Source: Saprospiraceae bacterium (GTDB taxonomy: Bacteria > Bacteroidota > Bacteroidia > Chitinophagales > Saprospiraceae). From it: 64,000 nt of DNA. The stretch lies in assembly GCA_027488135.1 (NCBI GenBank), contig JAIYCH010000147.1, positions 1 through 64,000 on the forward strand, read 5' to 3'. Numbering within the stretch: position 1 is the stretch's first letter; every line of letters begins with the position of its first letter. Under the pieces are notes generated by a model. That model did not search any database. It saw only the letters and a program-made list of their open reading frames with translations, and was not told the DNA's origin. Below are positions 33,412 through 43,330 of the stretch, one piece after another. The translations under genes and the position numbers were made by a program.

Positions 33412-34965
33412 ATGTTCTTAAAATGGTTCTATCGTATTTCTGCCTTTCTGGTTTTCATTCTATTGCTCATTCTGGTAAGATTTGGCTGGGCAATCAGAGA
33501 CAGGCACCCGGACGCTGATATGAATGTACACATTGAGACGAAGGAAGATTTTTTACAAGCTGGATTCGCCTCCGTTGACATTACGCCGCAAGTGCCGGAC
33601 ACATGGATAGACAAAAATGAGGATGCACAATATGACCCTAAAGATGGCGATACTTTTACCGACGGAAATGGAAATGGAAAATTTGACCCGGTGTGGATGG
33701 CTGGTTTTCAGAACAATAGACCTGCCATGGGCGTTCATGATCCTCTCTGGGCCCGAACGATGATTATTGCCAATGGTAAGCATAAAATAGCACTAACCGT
33801 CATAGATGCCATCGGATTTGGCGCAGATGATATTCTCACGGTAAAGAAAATGGTGCCAACTAAGTTAAATATTGATTATGTGGTGGTTATGAGTACGCAT
33901 AGTCACGAAACACCTGATTTGGTTGGACTTTGGGGTAAATCACCTTTTTCCAGCGGTGTTGACAATACCTATAAAAAACAAGTTCAGGAGGGTATATTGC
34001 AATCCATTACCCAGGCTCACCTTCAGATGAGACCCGCCATTTTCCGGGTAGGTCACGATCTTACAGGTGCAGCTAATCTGGTTGAAGATTCGAGAGAACC
34101 TATCGTGATGGATCCCCGAATAAATATTTTACAAGCCATTGATGCAGAAATGGATACGACGCTTGGCGTATTTTTCAATTGGTCTAACCACCCGGAAACA
34201 CTTTGGAACAAAAACTTGTACTTAACATCTGATTTTCCATATTATGTAAGGGAAGCCCTTGAAAAAGGGCTAAAAAAAGGTGATTCCACTCTCATAAAGG
34301 GATTAGGAGGTACCGCTATTTTTTCTATTGGCGCCATTGGCGGATTAATGACCTCCTCCCCTGATTTCCCTATTCCTGGATTTAAAGAAGATACTGTTTA
34401 TCTGGAACCAAGTTTTGATAAAGCTGCGGCGCAGGGTTATCAATTGGCAGCGCTAGGCATTCAATGTCTTGAAAAAGGGGCCGATAATGTAACTTTTAGT
34501 AAAGCTAAACTGAAAATTAATTCGAAAACGTTAGAACTTCCGCTGAAAAATCCATTGTATCGTTTGGCCGCTTTTATGGGCGTTGTACAGCGTGGAACAA
34601 GTAGCTGGATTAATATTAGGACTGAAATAGCTGCCTGGCAGCTGGGAGACGTACATTTTTTACACTATCCAGGTGAATTATATCCCGAGATATTAAATGG
34701 TGGGGTTGAAAAGCCCAAAGGACAAGATTTTAACATGGCACCCTTTGAAACACCTCCCCTGAGAAGCTATATCCCGTCAAAATATTCCTTCACTATGGGT
34801 CTCTCCAATGACATGATTGGGTACCTTGTTCCAAAGAGTCAATGGGACGAGAAACCACCCTTTACCTATACCTTTAAAGATGCGCCTTATGGAGAAATTA
34901 ACTCTTTAGGGCCGGAAACAGCACCCATTTTATATAAGGCGATGAAGGAAATACTGAAGAAATAA
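33412..34965 (+). CDS. Neutral/alkaline ceramidase-like hydrolase
   Basis: 517 residues with an N-terminal membrane/signal segment (ISAFLVFILLLILVRFGWAI). The ceramidase N-terminal-type domain follows: AGFASVDITPQVP, an insert with two Ca-binding-like loops (DKNEDAQYDPKDGD, TDGNGNGKFDP), VHDPLWARTMIIANG, and the zinc-type MSTHSHETPDLVGLWG. Canonical ceramidases carry a longer C-terminal domain; here it is short. It could hydrolyse an amide-linked lipid, but the substrate is unproven. It lies 29 bp after the M20 peptidase gene, so the three genes 30696-34965 look like one transcription unit. Confidence 0.8.
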   Translation: MFLKWFYRISAFLVFILLLILVRFGWAIRDRHPDADMNVHIETKEDFLQAGFASVDITPQVPDTWIDKNEDAQYDPKDGDTFTDGNGNGKFDPVWMAGFQNNRPAMGVHDPLWARTMIIANGKHKIALTVIDAIGFGADDILTVKKMVPTKLNIDYVVVMSTHSHETPDLVGLWGKSPFSSGVDNTYKKQVQEGILQSITQAHLQMRPAIFRVGHDLTGAANLVEDSREPIVMDPRINILQAIDAEMDTTLGVFFNWSNHPETLWNKNLYLTSDFPYYVREALEKGLKKGDSTLIKGLGGTAIFSIGAIGGLMTSSPDFPIPGFKEDTVYLEPSFDKAAAQGYQLAALGIQCLEKGADNVTFSKAKLKINSKTLELPLKNPLYRLAAFMGVVQRGTSSWINIRTEIAAWQLGDVHFLHYPGELYPEILNGGVEKPKGQDFNMAPFETPPLRSYIPSKYSFTMGLSNDMIGYLVPKSQWDEKPPFTYTFKDAPYGEINSLGPETAPILYKAMKEILKK

Positions 34966-34974
34966 AAATCTACA

Positions 34975-37257
34975 TCACTGAGGAATAATCTGAAGTTTAG
35001 CAAATTTTAACATCAATCTTCTCTCAGGTTCATCAATGTCCTTGAAAAGAATGGTAGCTACCCTATTATCCCTTCCACCGTCGATTTTTGTGATTTTTCC
35101 TATGCCAAATTTTTGATGCAACACCGTCATACCAGGAGATAGGGTTTCGGGAGGACTTGCTTTAAAATCTTCAGCATTAAACTTATCAGGCATTTTACTC
35201 AATGGCTTTCGGGTATTCGGAGCAAAACCTGTTACCGTAGAAGTAGTTTGAACAGACCTGTTATTTGACCTCATGGGAGAGGTAGATTCTAAATACTCCC
35301 CAGGTAATTCTTCTAAAAATCTGGACATTTCACTATACTTCATTTGCCCAAACTTATATCTGCTCAGAGAATAAGAGATTGTCAGGAAAGTTTCTGCCCG
35401 GGTGATTGCCACATAAAAAAGTCGTCTCTCTTCATCTAAACCCTCTGTGGTATCCATAGACATGTGGGAAGGAAAGAGATTTTCTTCCAATCCTGTTACA
35501 AAAACGGCTTTAAATTCAAGACCTTTAGCAGAATGCACCGACATTAGGGTGACGGTTTCATCGCCTGCTTCCTTATCGTCCATATCTGTATAAAGGGCGA
35601 TAGATTGCAAGAAAGAGACCAAAGATTTGTCCAATTGGCCATCTAACTGATCCGATTCATCTTCATCGACAAAATTCTTCACAGCATCTAACAGTGCATT
35701 TACGTTTTCTACTTTTGACACACCTTCGGGCGTACCGTCGGCCTTCAACAAGTCAATCAAACCAGATTGTTTAGCGGCCAGGGTAGCTAAATCAAAGGCA
35801 TTTTCTGTATCCTTTTTTTCGGTGAAAGAAAGAATCATTTCCACGAATTGTTTCAACAATTTCGGTGCCTTCTGATTATTGATACCTTCCACCTTAACCA
35901 CTTCCCAAAGGGGAATTTCCTTTTCAGCAGACATTTGGAGCATTTTTTGGATGCTTGTATCCCCAATACCCCTTCTCGGATAATTAATAATTCTTTTTAG
36001 CGCTTCATCATCGGACGGATTGATAATGACCCTCAGATAGGCGATTAAATCTTTGACCTCCTTTCTCTGATAAAATGAAAGTCCACCATAGACTTTATAA
36101 GGAATATTTTCCCGTCGGCAATACTCTTCAAAAACTCTTGACTGGGCATTGGTTCTATACAAAATAGCGATATCACTAAATGAAAGATGGTATCTGTTTC
36201 TCAGTTCTGTTAACGTATTGATTACTTGCTTACCCTCTTCGCTATCGCTTACAGAACGAATCACTTTGATTTTATGCCCTGCGCCCTTATGCGACCAAAT
36301 TTTCTTTTGTATTTGTTTCGTATTATGCTGAATAAGCACGTTTGCCGCCTGTACAATTTCCTCGCTGCTCCGGTAATTTTGTTCTAACTTAAAAACCTGA
36401 ATACCAAAGGGTTTAAAATCGTTTTCAAAATCAAGGATATTTTGAATAGTTGCCCCACGAAAAGAGTAAATACTTTGCGCATCATCGCCCACTACACAAA
36501 TATTCCGGCTACTACCTTCAAAATGTACCAGTTTCCTGATGATGGCATATTGAAGGTGGTTAGTATCCTGGAACTCATCTACCATTACGTATTTGAATTT
36601 TTCCCTATATTTATCTAAGATATTCTCTGGGTTACGTTGCAGCAATTCATAAAGTCGATAGAGAAGATCATCAAAATCCATGGCGCCTGCTCTTTTGCAA
36701 CGCTCTGTATATTTTCTATATAGTGTGGCAATCATTGGTCTGCCGGCTGCCTTATCTTGCTTTAAAAACTCTGCATTAGCTTCGTACATCGTTGGAGTAA
36801 CCAAGGCACTTTTAGCGGCGGAGATACGATTTCTCAAATTATTAACCTGATACGTTTCCTTATCGAGATTTAATTCTTTGATCAAGGCAGAAAGCACATT
36901 TTTCGAGTCCTCTGTGTCATAGATCGTAAAACTGGTAGAATAACCGATATGGTGCGCCTCCATTCTCAGGATTCTCGAGAAAAGGGAATGGAAAGTACCC
37001 GCCCATATACCATTGGCACTGGCACCTACGACAGAATGAATCCTTTCCTGCATTTCCTTTGCCGCCTTATTGGTAAAGGTAAGACTTAAAATACGGTCTG
37101 CTGAAATACCAGATTGAAGGATATGAGCAATACGATACGTTAACACCCTGGTTTTACCGGAACCTGGCCCGGCAATCACTAAAACAGGTCCATTGAGGGT
37201 CGTAACCGCATCTTTCTGCACCGTATTTAATGAATTTAAATAATTTTGATTTGACAT
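34975..37257 (-). CDS. uvrD: UvrD/PcrA-type DNA helicase
   Basis: 760 residues, superfamily 1A helicase: Walker A AGPGSGKTRVL, motif Ia LTFTNKAAKEM, motif II DEFQDTN, motif III VVGDDAQSIYSFRGA, motif IV LEQNYRS, motif V TLMSVHSAKGLEF and motif VI RRLFYVAITRA. The C-terminal ~60 residues (VLHQKFGIGKITKIDGGRDN) are a PcrA-like Tudor knot that contacts RNA polymerase. Translocates 3'->5' in repair and in removal of stalled polymerase. It is preceded at 7 bp by an AhpD-like gene on the same strand. UvrD and PcrA cannot be separated by sequence alone. Confidence 0.95.
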   Translation of the reverse strand: MSNQNYLNSLNTVQKDAVTTLNGPVLVIAGPGSGKTRVLTYRIAHILQSGISADRILSLTFTNKAAKEMQERIHSVVGASANGIWAGTFHSLFSRILRMEAHHIGYSTSFTIYDTEDSKNVLSALIKELNLDKETYQVNNLRNRISAAKSALVTPTMYEANAEFLKQDKAAGRPMIATLYRKYTERCKRAGAMDFDDLLYRLYELLQRNPENILDKYREKFKYVMVDEFQDTNHLQYAIIRKLVHFEGSSRNICVVGDDAQSIYSFRGATIQNILDFENDFKPFGIQVFKLEQNYRSSEEIVQAANVLIQHNTKQIQKKIWSHKGAGHKIKVIRSVSDSEEGKQVINTLTELRNRYHLSFSDIAILYRTNAQSRVFEEYCRRENIPYKVYGGLSFYQRKEVKDLIAYLRVIINPSDDEALKRIINYPRRGIGDTSIQKMLQMSAEKEIPLWEVVKVEGINNQKAPKLLKQFVEMILSFTEKKDTENAFDLATLAAKQSGLIDLLKADGTPEGVSKVENVNALLDAVKNFVDEDESDQLDGQLDKSLVSFLQSIALYTDMDDKEAGDETVTLMSVHSAKGLEFKAVFVTGLEENLFPSHMSMDTTEGLDEERRLFYVAITRAETFLTISYSLSRYKFGQMKYSEMSRFLEELPGEYLESTSPMRSNNRSVQTTSTVTGFAPNTRKPLSKMPDKFNAEDFKASPPETLSPGMTVLHQKFGIGKITKIDGGRDNRVATILFKDIDEPERRLMLKFAKLQIIPQ

Positions 37258-37264
37258 TTACCTT

Positions 37265-37624
37265 TTATACTTCTTTTTGCAGTTGATTATTTTCAAGGGC
37301 TTCCCAATATTCTACGGCTCTTCTTGTATGGGGAATGCAGATGGAGCCACCCACAAGATTGGCAATGGAAAAGACTTCGAAGAGTTCCTCCTTAGTTACG
37401 CCCAGCTCATAACAAGTACCCAGGTGATACTTTATGCAATCGTCACAACGAAGAACCATCGAGGAGATTAATCCAAGCAATTCCTTTGTTTTGGTGTCTA
37501 AGGCTCCCGCCTGATAAGCTTGATTATCGAGACTCCAAAAGCGTTTAATAACCTTATTATCAACCGATAATATTTTATCATTCATTAACGACCTATAATC
37601 GTTAAAATCATCAATTACAGACAT
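37265..37624 (-). CDS. Carboxymuconolactone decarboxylase/AhpD-like protein
   Basis: 119 residues, all-helical AhpD fold with the redox CxxC (RCDDCIKYHLG, residues ~74-84) and ELGVTKEELFEVFSIANLVG. Similar proteins act as peroxidase partners or thiol reductases; true carboxymuconolactone decarboxylases lack the CxxC. Likely co-transcribed with the helicase downstream. Confidence 0.88.
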   Translation of the reverse strand: MSVIDDFNDYRSLMNDKILSVDNKVIKRFWSLDNQAYQAGALDTKTKELLGLISSMVLRCDDCIKYHLGTCYELGVTKEELFEVFSIANLVGGSICIPHTRRAVEYWEALENNQLQKEV

Positions 37625-37725
37625 TTTTTATTTATTTAAGGTGTAAATATAAATGATTAAGGGTTCAATTATTGAGTAATTCTTCCAACTAAATAATTAA
37701 TTGCTTGTTAAAAAATCAAAACAAG

Positions 37726-38190
37726 ATGAAAATAAAGAAAAAGCAATGGGAATTAGTTCTGCCCGTAAAATTAGAGGAACTTTGGGATTTCTTCTCTGTT
37801 CCCGATAATTTAAATAAAATGACACCTGAAAATGCAGGTTTCAGAATGATTTCGTCATTGAATGGACAAAAAATATTTCCGGGTATGTTGATTGAACACG
37901 AGGTCCGACCCATTTTAGGCATTCCTTTGTATTGGGTTACTGAAATTATTCATGTTGAAAAACCTCACACATTTATTGATATACAATTAATAGGTCCTTA
38001 TGCCCTTTGGCACCATCAACATACTTTTATAGCCCATGAAAAGGGGGTTTTGATAACTGATACGCTACATTATCGGGTTGGACTTGGTTTATTAGGCACT
38101 TTGGCAAATAGTCTTTTTGTGGAGAAAAAAATAGAAGAGATATTCGATTTCAGGCGAGATGCTGCAGTGAAACTATTTGGAAAAGCCTGA
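37726..38190 (+). CDS. SRPBCC-fold ligand-binding protein
   Basis: 154 residues from ATG 37726 (an upstream TTG is less likely). The pattern WELVLPVKLEELWDFFSVPD, LNKMTPENAGF, GMLIEHEVRPILGIPLYWVT, FIDIQLIGPYALWHHQHTF is that of a START/SRPBCC cyclase-dehydratase-like domain, which forms a hydrophobic pocket. Ligand and role unknown. Stands alone between the AhpD-like gene and the S9 peptidase. Confidence 0.82.
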   Translation: MKIKKKQWELVLPVKLEELWDFFSVPDNLNKMTPENAGFRMISSLNGQKIFPGMLIEHEVRPILGIPLYWVTEIIHVEKPHTFIDIQLIGPYALWHHQHTFIAHEKGVLITDTLHYRVGLGLLGTLANSLFVEKKIEEIFDFRRDAAVKLFGKA

Positions 38191-38251
38191 ATAGGACAAA
38201 TATTATAGCAGAACATTAATTTATTGTATTTTAGATGAAAATTCTACCAAA

Positions 38252-41002
38252 ATGATGCGACCATTTCTTTTTTTCCTACTGTATGTAGGCTTGTTACATC
38301 CTGTTTCAGGACAGAAAAAACAATTAGAACACAGTGATTTTGCTCATTGGAAAACATTGGGTAATACGGTTATTTCTTCCGATGGAAAATGGGTTTCCTA
38401 TAATTTAACCCCGGGAGAAGGAGATGAAACTTTGATCATACACCAAACGGAGAGTGGTGAAAATTTCGTTTTCCCCAGAGGTTCCCGCGCTTCTTTTACT
38501 GCGAATAATTCCCACGCTGCTTTCTTAGTCAAAGTACCAAAATTAACCCTTGATTCTTTGCGCCGTAAGAAAGTTAAGTCTGAAGATTTGCCTAAAGATA
38601 CGCTCTTCCTTTTTCAAACTGCTACTGGAAACGTAACAAAAATACCTAAAGTAAGAAGATTTGCTGTGCCTGAAAAATGGAGTGGATGGATTGCCTACCA
38701 TAAGGAAATTGAAAAATCAGAGGGCAAGAAAAAGAAGGAAAGCATTCAAACAGGTACGCAATTTGTCATTCAATCGACCACTGATACTTTTTCTTTTACC
38801 ATACCATTTACCAAAGCTTTCCAGGCAGCTGAAGAAGTGCCTGGTTTAGTTATACATTCAACGGGGGATGATGAAAATAACCTTCCCGGCATTTATTTTT
38901 ATGACGGACTCACCAGGAAATTAAGACCTGTATATAGAGGAAAAGGAGAATTTGATAATTTAGCTATTGATCGCAAAGCAAAACAAATTGCCTTTGTTTT
39001 GGATACGGGAACTGTTAAGACAGACCCAAGACCTATGTCTTTGTATTATTCTTCCTTACAAATGAGTGATTCGGCCAAAGTTATTTGCAAGCCAAATGAT
39101 GGATTTTTACCTCAGAATTATGCGGTAAGTGTCCATGAAAAATTAAGATTCTCCCGCGACGGATCAAAATTATTCTTTGGTATGGCGCCGCCACTTCCTC
39201 AAAAAGATACGAATTTACTGGAAGAGGAGATCGTTCAAGTGGAAGTTTGGGGAACGGAAGACCCTTACATTTATCCGATGCAGAAAGTGCGTTTGGATCA
39301 GGAAAGAAAAAATGCGTTTACAGCCGTTTATTTGCCTTCTTTAGGCAAAAAAAATATCCTCGCAACCAATGATATCCCAGAAGTAAAAACCAATATTACC
39401 GCCAATTCCGATGTGGTGATTGGCTATACCGAAGATCCTTATTTGAAGAAATTCACCTGGGAAGGCGGGCCTATAGGGAAAGATTTGTATGCCATTTCAA
39501 CCCTCACCGGAAAAGCTACCCTCATTGAAAAAGAGGTCCGCACAACGCCTCAACTATCTCCCGCTGGTAAATATATTTACTGGTTCGATAGTCCTGATTC
39601 TACCTGGCGTGCCTACGAAACCGCTACTGGAAAAAAATATGACCTTTCGGGAAAAAATAAAAATTTATACTTTGATGAACTCAATGATTCTCCCGATTTT
39701 CCTTCTCCTTACGGTATAGCCGGATGGACCACTAATGACGATTACGTCCTTCTTTACGATCGTTACGATTGCTGGAAAGTAGATCCGAAAGGAGGTATTT
39801 CACCAAATAATCTAACCTCGGGCAGGAAATCAGGTACATCCCACAGATTAATCCGTGTCGATGCTGACGAAATTGCCATAGACGAAATTAAACCCTTTCT
39901 TTTTCATTTTCATAAAGACGGAAGTCATGAAGAAGGCTATTTATGGTTCAATTTGCACACAGGAAGTAAAAATATAGTTCAGGAAGGTCCTTTTAAATAC
40001 ACGCAGCAGGTTAAAAAAGCAGCTAAAGCGGAAAAATGGCTTTTCACAAAAGAAGATTTCAATACTTTTCCTAATTTGATACTTAGCCCAGACTTTAAAA
40101 CGACAAAAGTAATTTCTAATGCCAATCCTCAACAAGCTGACTATACCTGGGGAAGCATGGAGCTGGTTCAATGGACGTCCCTCGATGGCACTCTTTTACA
40201 CGGCTTATTAGCGAAACCCGACAACTTCGACCCTACTAAAAAGTACCCGATGATTGTTAACTTTTATGAGCGCAGTTCCGATGCATTATACGAGCACAAA
40301 TTGCCTGTTGCCGGAAGAAGCCAAATTAATTACACGTTTTATACCAGTAGAGGTTACCTCGTTTTCAATCCAGATATACCTTATAAAATAGGCTATCCCG
40401 GGGAGAGTGCTTTGCAAGCTGTAGTTTCTGGAACCACTGCATTAATTGATAAGGGATTCGTAGATAAAAATAATATAGGCATACAGGGACATAGCTGGGG
40501 AGGTTACCAGATAGCCTACATTTTAACCCGTACAAATCTTTTTAAATGCGCCGAATCTGGTGCCCCAGTGGTTAATATGTTTTCAGCTTACGGGGGAATC
40601 CGCTGGGAATCGGGAATGAGTAGAATGTTCCAATACGAACATACACAATCGAGAATTGGCGGAACATTGTGGGAAAAACCTATGCAATTTTTTGAAAATT
40701 CACCCCTGTTCTTCTTAGATCGTATAAATACGCCCGTGCTCATACTTCACAATGACGCAGATGGTGCCGTTCCTTGGTATCAAGGCATTGAATTTTATAT
40801 GGGTATGCGCCGCCTGGGCAAGCCAGCATGGATGTTAAACTATAATGGCGAACCTCACTGGCCGGTAAAACTGGAGAATCGTAAAGATTTTCAAATAAGG
40901 ATGCAACAGTTTTTTGACCATTATCTACTCGATAAACCATTACCTCAATGGATGTCAAAAGGCATTCCCGCCATAGAAAAAGGAATAAATAAAGGATATT
41001 AA
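38252..41002 (+). CDS. S9 (prolyl oligopeptidase) family exported peptidase
   Basis: 916 residues with signal peptide (FFLLYVGLLHPVSGQ). The first ~640 residues are a beta-propeller-like region with repeating GKWVSYNL, SPAGKYIYWFD, DDYVLLYDRYD stretches; the last ~270 are the alpha/beta-hydrolase with nucleophile loop IQGHSWGGYQIAY, acid ILHNDADGAVPW and histidine NGEPHWPVK. Cleaves peptides in the periplasm, often dipeptidyl-type. Terminated by a strong hairpin at 41014. Confidence 0.93.
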   Translation: MMRPFLFFLLYVGLLHPVSGQKKQLEHSDFAHWKTLGNTVISSDGKWVSYNLTPGEGDETLIIHQTESGENFVFPRGSRASFTANNSHAAFLVKVPKLTLDSLRRKKVKSEDLPKDTLFLFQTATGNVTKIPKVRRFAVPEKWSGWIAYHKEIEKSEGKKKKESIQTGTQFVIQSTTDTFSFTIPFTKAFQAAEEVPGLVIHSTGDDENNLPGIYFYDGLTRKLRPVYRGKGEFDNLAIDRKAKQIAFVLDTGTVKTDPRPMSLYYSSLQMSDSAKVICKPNDGFLPQNYAVSVHEKLRFSRDGSKLFFGMAPPLPQKDTNLLEEEIVQVEVWGTEDPYIYPMQKVRLDQERKNAFTAVYLPSLGKKNILATNDIPEVKTNITANSDVVIGYTEDPYLKKFTWEGGPIGKDLYAISTLTGKATLIEKEVRTTPQLSPAGKYIYWFDSPDSTWRAYETATGKKYDLSGKNKNLYFDELNDSPDFPSPYGIAGWTTNDDYVLLYDRYDCWKVDPKGGISPNNLTSGRKSGTSHRLIRVDADEIAIDEIKPFLFHFHKDGSHEEGYLWFNLHTGSKNIVQEGPFKYTQQVKKAAKAEKWLFTKEDFNTFPNLILSPDFKTTKVISNANPQQADYTWGSMELVQWTSLDGTLLHGLLAKPDNFDPTKKYPMIVNFYERSSDALYEHKLPVAGRSQINYTFYTSRGYLVFNPDIPYKIGYPGESALQAVVSGTTALIDKGFVDKNNIGIQGHSWGGYQIAYILTRTNLFKCAESGAPVVNMFSAYGGIRWESGMSRMFQYEHTQSRIGGTLWEKPMQFFENSPLFFLDRINTPVLILHNDADGAVPWYQGIEFYMGMRRLGKPAWMLNYNGEPHWPVKLENRKDFQIRMQQFFDHYLLDKPLPQWMSKGIPAIEKGINKGY

Positions 41003-41013
41003 ATGCTATCCAT

Positions 41014-41051
41014 AAAAAAAGAGGCTGTCAAAAAAGATAGCCTCTTTTTTT
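41014..41051 (+). terminator. Rho-independent terminator after the S9 peptidase
   Basis: GAGGCTGTC and GATAGCCTC pair (one G-T) around AAAAAA, with A7 on the left and T7 on the right, 19 bp after the stop codon. Symmetric enough to act in both directions. Confidence 0.9.
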
Positions 41052-41759
41052 ATGCTACTTTACACATTGGGCCATTAAGCCTTTGTGATGGATTACAAGA
41101 TTTCACGGATTAAAGCGATCGTTATTGTTTAAGCAGAATGTTTATTTTTAGATGTATTCTTTCGTATAAACGCACAGGGGTATAGAATCTCCATCTGGGT
41201 ACTAATATTTTAAATGCATCAAGGCTTTTTAGACATCCTCGTGTTTTTACCCAAACAGACCTACCCCATTTATCTAAAATATTACCTCCATTTTCATACC
41301 CCTCTATTCTCTAAAAGCCAGAATAAATCCGTCCCACAACAATTATATGTATTTTAAATGTTATGAATAATAATAGCACTAATATTACGTTTCAAACAAG
41401 CGGCTGTTACATCTGATTAGGTAAGTATTAGGAGTATAAAAAAACAGGATGGCAAATTGTTTTTTTAAACAACTGATTTTAGCATGATTCAAAATGCATT
41501 TTTTATATATATTGATAATACAACATACATATAATACTATTTATCAATAATATAAAATTAAAATCAAATTTATAAAGAAAAGAATACATTAAAAATACTT
41601 TGAATATATTTCCATAAATCTTATGTTTTTTCGCTTCTTATGTTTTTCTTTGTTCTAGGAAGATAAATGAAATTTATTGTTAAATCTTAAAAGTTTGATA
41701 ATCAATATTTTGTTCTATTCCTTGTTTGATTACCTCTATTATGACACTTGGAGAACACT
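41052..41759. other. Gene-free AT-rich stretch of ~700 bp
   Basis: No reading frame, tRNA or convincing hairpin is seen between the S9 terminator and the small winged-helix gene. The right half is very AT-rich (ATATATAT-like segments around 41500-41600) and may carry the promoter of the regulator, but no clear -33/-7 pair was identified. Confidence 0.5.
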
Positions 41760-42080
41760 ATGGAAAACACACTGAACAAACGTTCGCTGTCAAAGGCGAC
41801 CAAACTGCTTGAGGTATTATACCTCCCCGAGAGCAGAAAACTTATTAAAATAATGGAATCTCACGAATTCATTGAAAACGTTGACTTATTAATTCAAACA
41901 GGATGGCAAGAAGAAAAGCTATCTAATCATTTGAATTTACTTCGGCAAGTAGAAGCAATTAACATGACTTTCCTTAGCGAAGGAAAAGCCAGCTACGAGC
42001 TAAATCATGAGAAAATATTAATTGTTTGCAAAACAGCTAAAGTACTCAGTAAATCTGTTGTGCGCAATGTGGTACTCTAA
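41760..42080 (+). CDS. ArsR-like small winged-helix regulator
   Basis: 106 residues from ATG 41760, with GGAG placed eight bases before it; an in-frame TTG lies 12 bp up. The sequence fits an ArsR-type fold: ATKLLEVLYLPESRKLIKIM, then QTGWQEEKLSNHLNLLRQVE (recognition helix) and INMTFLSEGKASYELNHEKI (wing). Metal-binding CVC or similar motifs are absent; the only Cys is near the end, so metal sensing is doubtful. Convergent with the epimerase gene. Confidence 0.65.
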   Translation: MENTLNKRSLSKATKLLEVLYLPESRKLIKIMESHEFIENVDLLIQTGWQEEKLSNHLNLLRQVEAINMTFLSEGKASYELNHEKILIVCKTAKVLSKSVVRNVVL

Positions 42081-42117
42081 TCTTTTTTATTTCCGCAGCT
42101 TGCCATCAACGGGAATA

Positions 42118-43218
42118 TCAAATTTCCTGAAAGCAAGCTGCGGTTATATCGGGTGTACAACCGATACCTATCTCCTCCCCTACGATGACCTGTTTTTCTG
42201 CCGTATAAAAAATGCCCCCATTTATTGGGTCTTCACTTAACATAAACGGACTGTCCATATCGAAGTTTACCACTGCTTCGTGAGCCAGGGCAAAATGCGC
42301 CAGAGCGGTGATGCCCAATCTGCTTTCAGAAAAACAACCTACCTGACATTTCATTCCAGCTGTTTGGGCAAAAAGGGCAGACAATTGTGCAGAACGAATG
42401 CCACCTGCCTTTGATATTTTTATATTAAAGCCGCTACAGGCATTTTCGCGAATGAGCGCAAGAGCATCAGAAGGATCAAACAAACTCTCATCTGCCATAA
42501 TGGGTATTGGACTGTGTTTATGTAGAAAAGCCATAGCTTCAAAATCTCTTGCCTGAACAGGTTGTTCACAATATTCGACATTAAAAGGAACAATGTCAGT
42601 CATTATTTTCAGCGCGGAAGAGGTATCCCATCCTTGATTTGCGTCTATGCGCAGAGGAATAGATTCACCTATAGCCTCTCTGACCAATTTAACCCTTTGC
42701 ACATCGTCTTTAAGATTCGTTCCCAGTTTTATTTTTATAGCTGGAAAGGCCTCATCAACAAATTTTCTTGCCTCTAAAGCCATATTCTCCGGACTATCAA
42801 TGCCTACCGTCATGTCAGTAAACATCTTTTTTGTATTGTTACCCCCCAAATAGGCATAGAGAGGCAATCCTGCTATTTTTGCTGACAAATCATAAAACGC
42901 CATATCAAAGGCACTTTTAATACCATTTTGCCCAACGACATTTTTGCTTAAAGCCTTTTGCCAGGTTATTATATCCCATGGATTTATTCCAAGAAGTGCA
43001 GGAGCTATTTGTTGAGCGTAATGTAAACAAGACGCCTGCGATTCATTATGTATTTTCTCATAAGGACTAATTTCACCATAGCCCAAAAAGCCTGAGTGTG
43101 TTTCCATGACAATAAGCACATTTTTAGCCACCGTTATGGTTTCAAGGGAAATAACGAATGGATATTTTAAAGGAATATCCATTTTAAAAATGCGGATATG
43201 CTTAATACTATGGTTCAT
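42118..43218 (-). CDS. Mandelate-racemase-family dipeptide epimerase
   Basis: 366 residues, enolase superfamily: N-terminal capping domain (KYPFVISLETITVAKNVLIV), then the barrel with FPAIKIKLGTN (KxK catalytic Lys), IDANQGW (Asp ligand), ADESLFD (Asp/Glu) and FNIKISKAGGI (second catalytic Lys). These match the L-Ala-D/L-Glu epimerase group, which recycles cell-wall peptides, though o-succinylbenzoate synthase-like activity cannot be ruled out. Stands alone, divergent from gldA. Confidence 0.85.
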   Translation of the reverse strand: MNHSIKHIRIFKMDIPLKYPFVISLETITVAKNVLIVMETHSGFLGYGEISPYEKIHNESQASCLHYAQQIAPALLGINPWDIITWQKALSKNVVGQNGIKSAFDMAFYDLSAKIAGLPLYAYLGGNNTKKMFTDMTVGIDSPENMALEARKFVDEAFPAIKIKLGTNLKDDVQRVKLVREAIGESIPLRIDANQGWDTSSALKIMTDIVPFNVEYCEQPVQARDFEAMAFLHKHSPIPIMADESLFDPSDALALIRENACSGFNIKISKAGGIRSAQLSALFAQTAGMKCQVGCFSESRLGITALAHFALAHEAVVNFDMDSPFMLSEDPINGGIFYTAEKQVIVGEEIGIGCTPDITAACFQEI

Positions 43219-43330
43219 AAAAGGAACTTTGAAGATTATTTTGAAAATTTAGTTCAAGGTATGTTAAAACCTACAATAAATCCATTTCAAATTTTGTTAA
43301 ATTTACATTATCAAAATTAAAAAAAAATCT

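Noticed and set aside
41052-41759. Search for RNA genes or CRISPR in the long AT-rich gap
   Set aside because: No repeat-spacer pattern and no cloverleaf or conserved RNA seen by eye.
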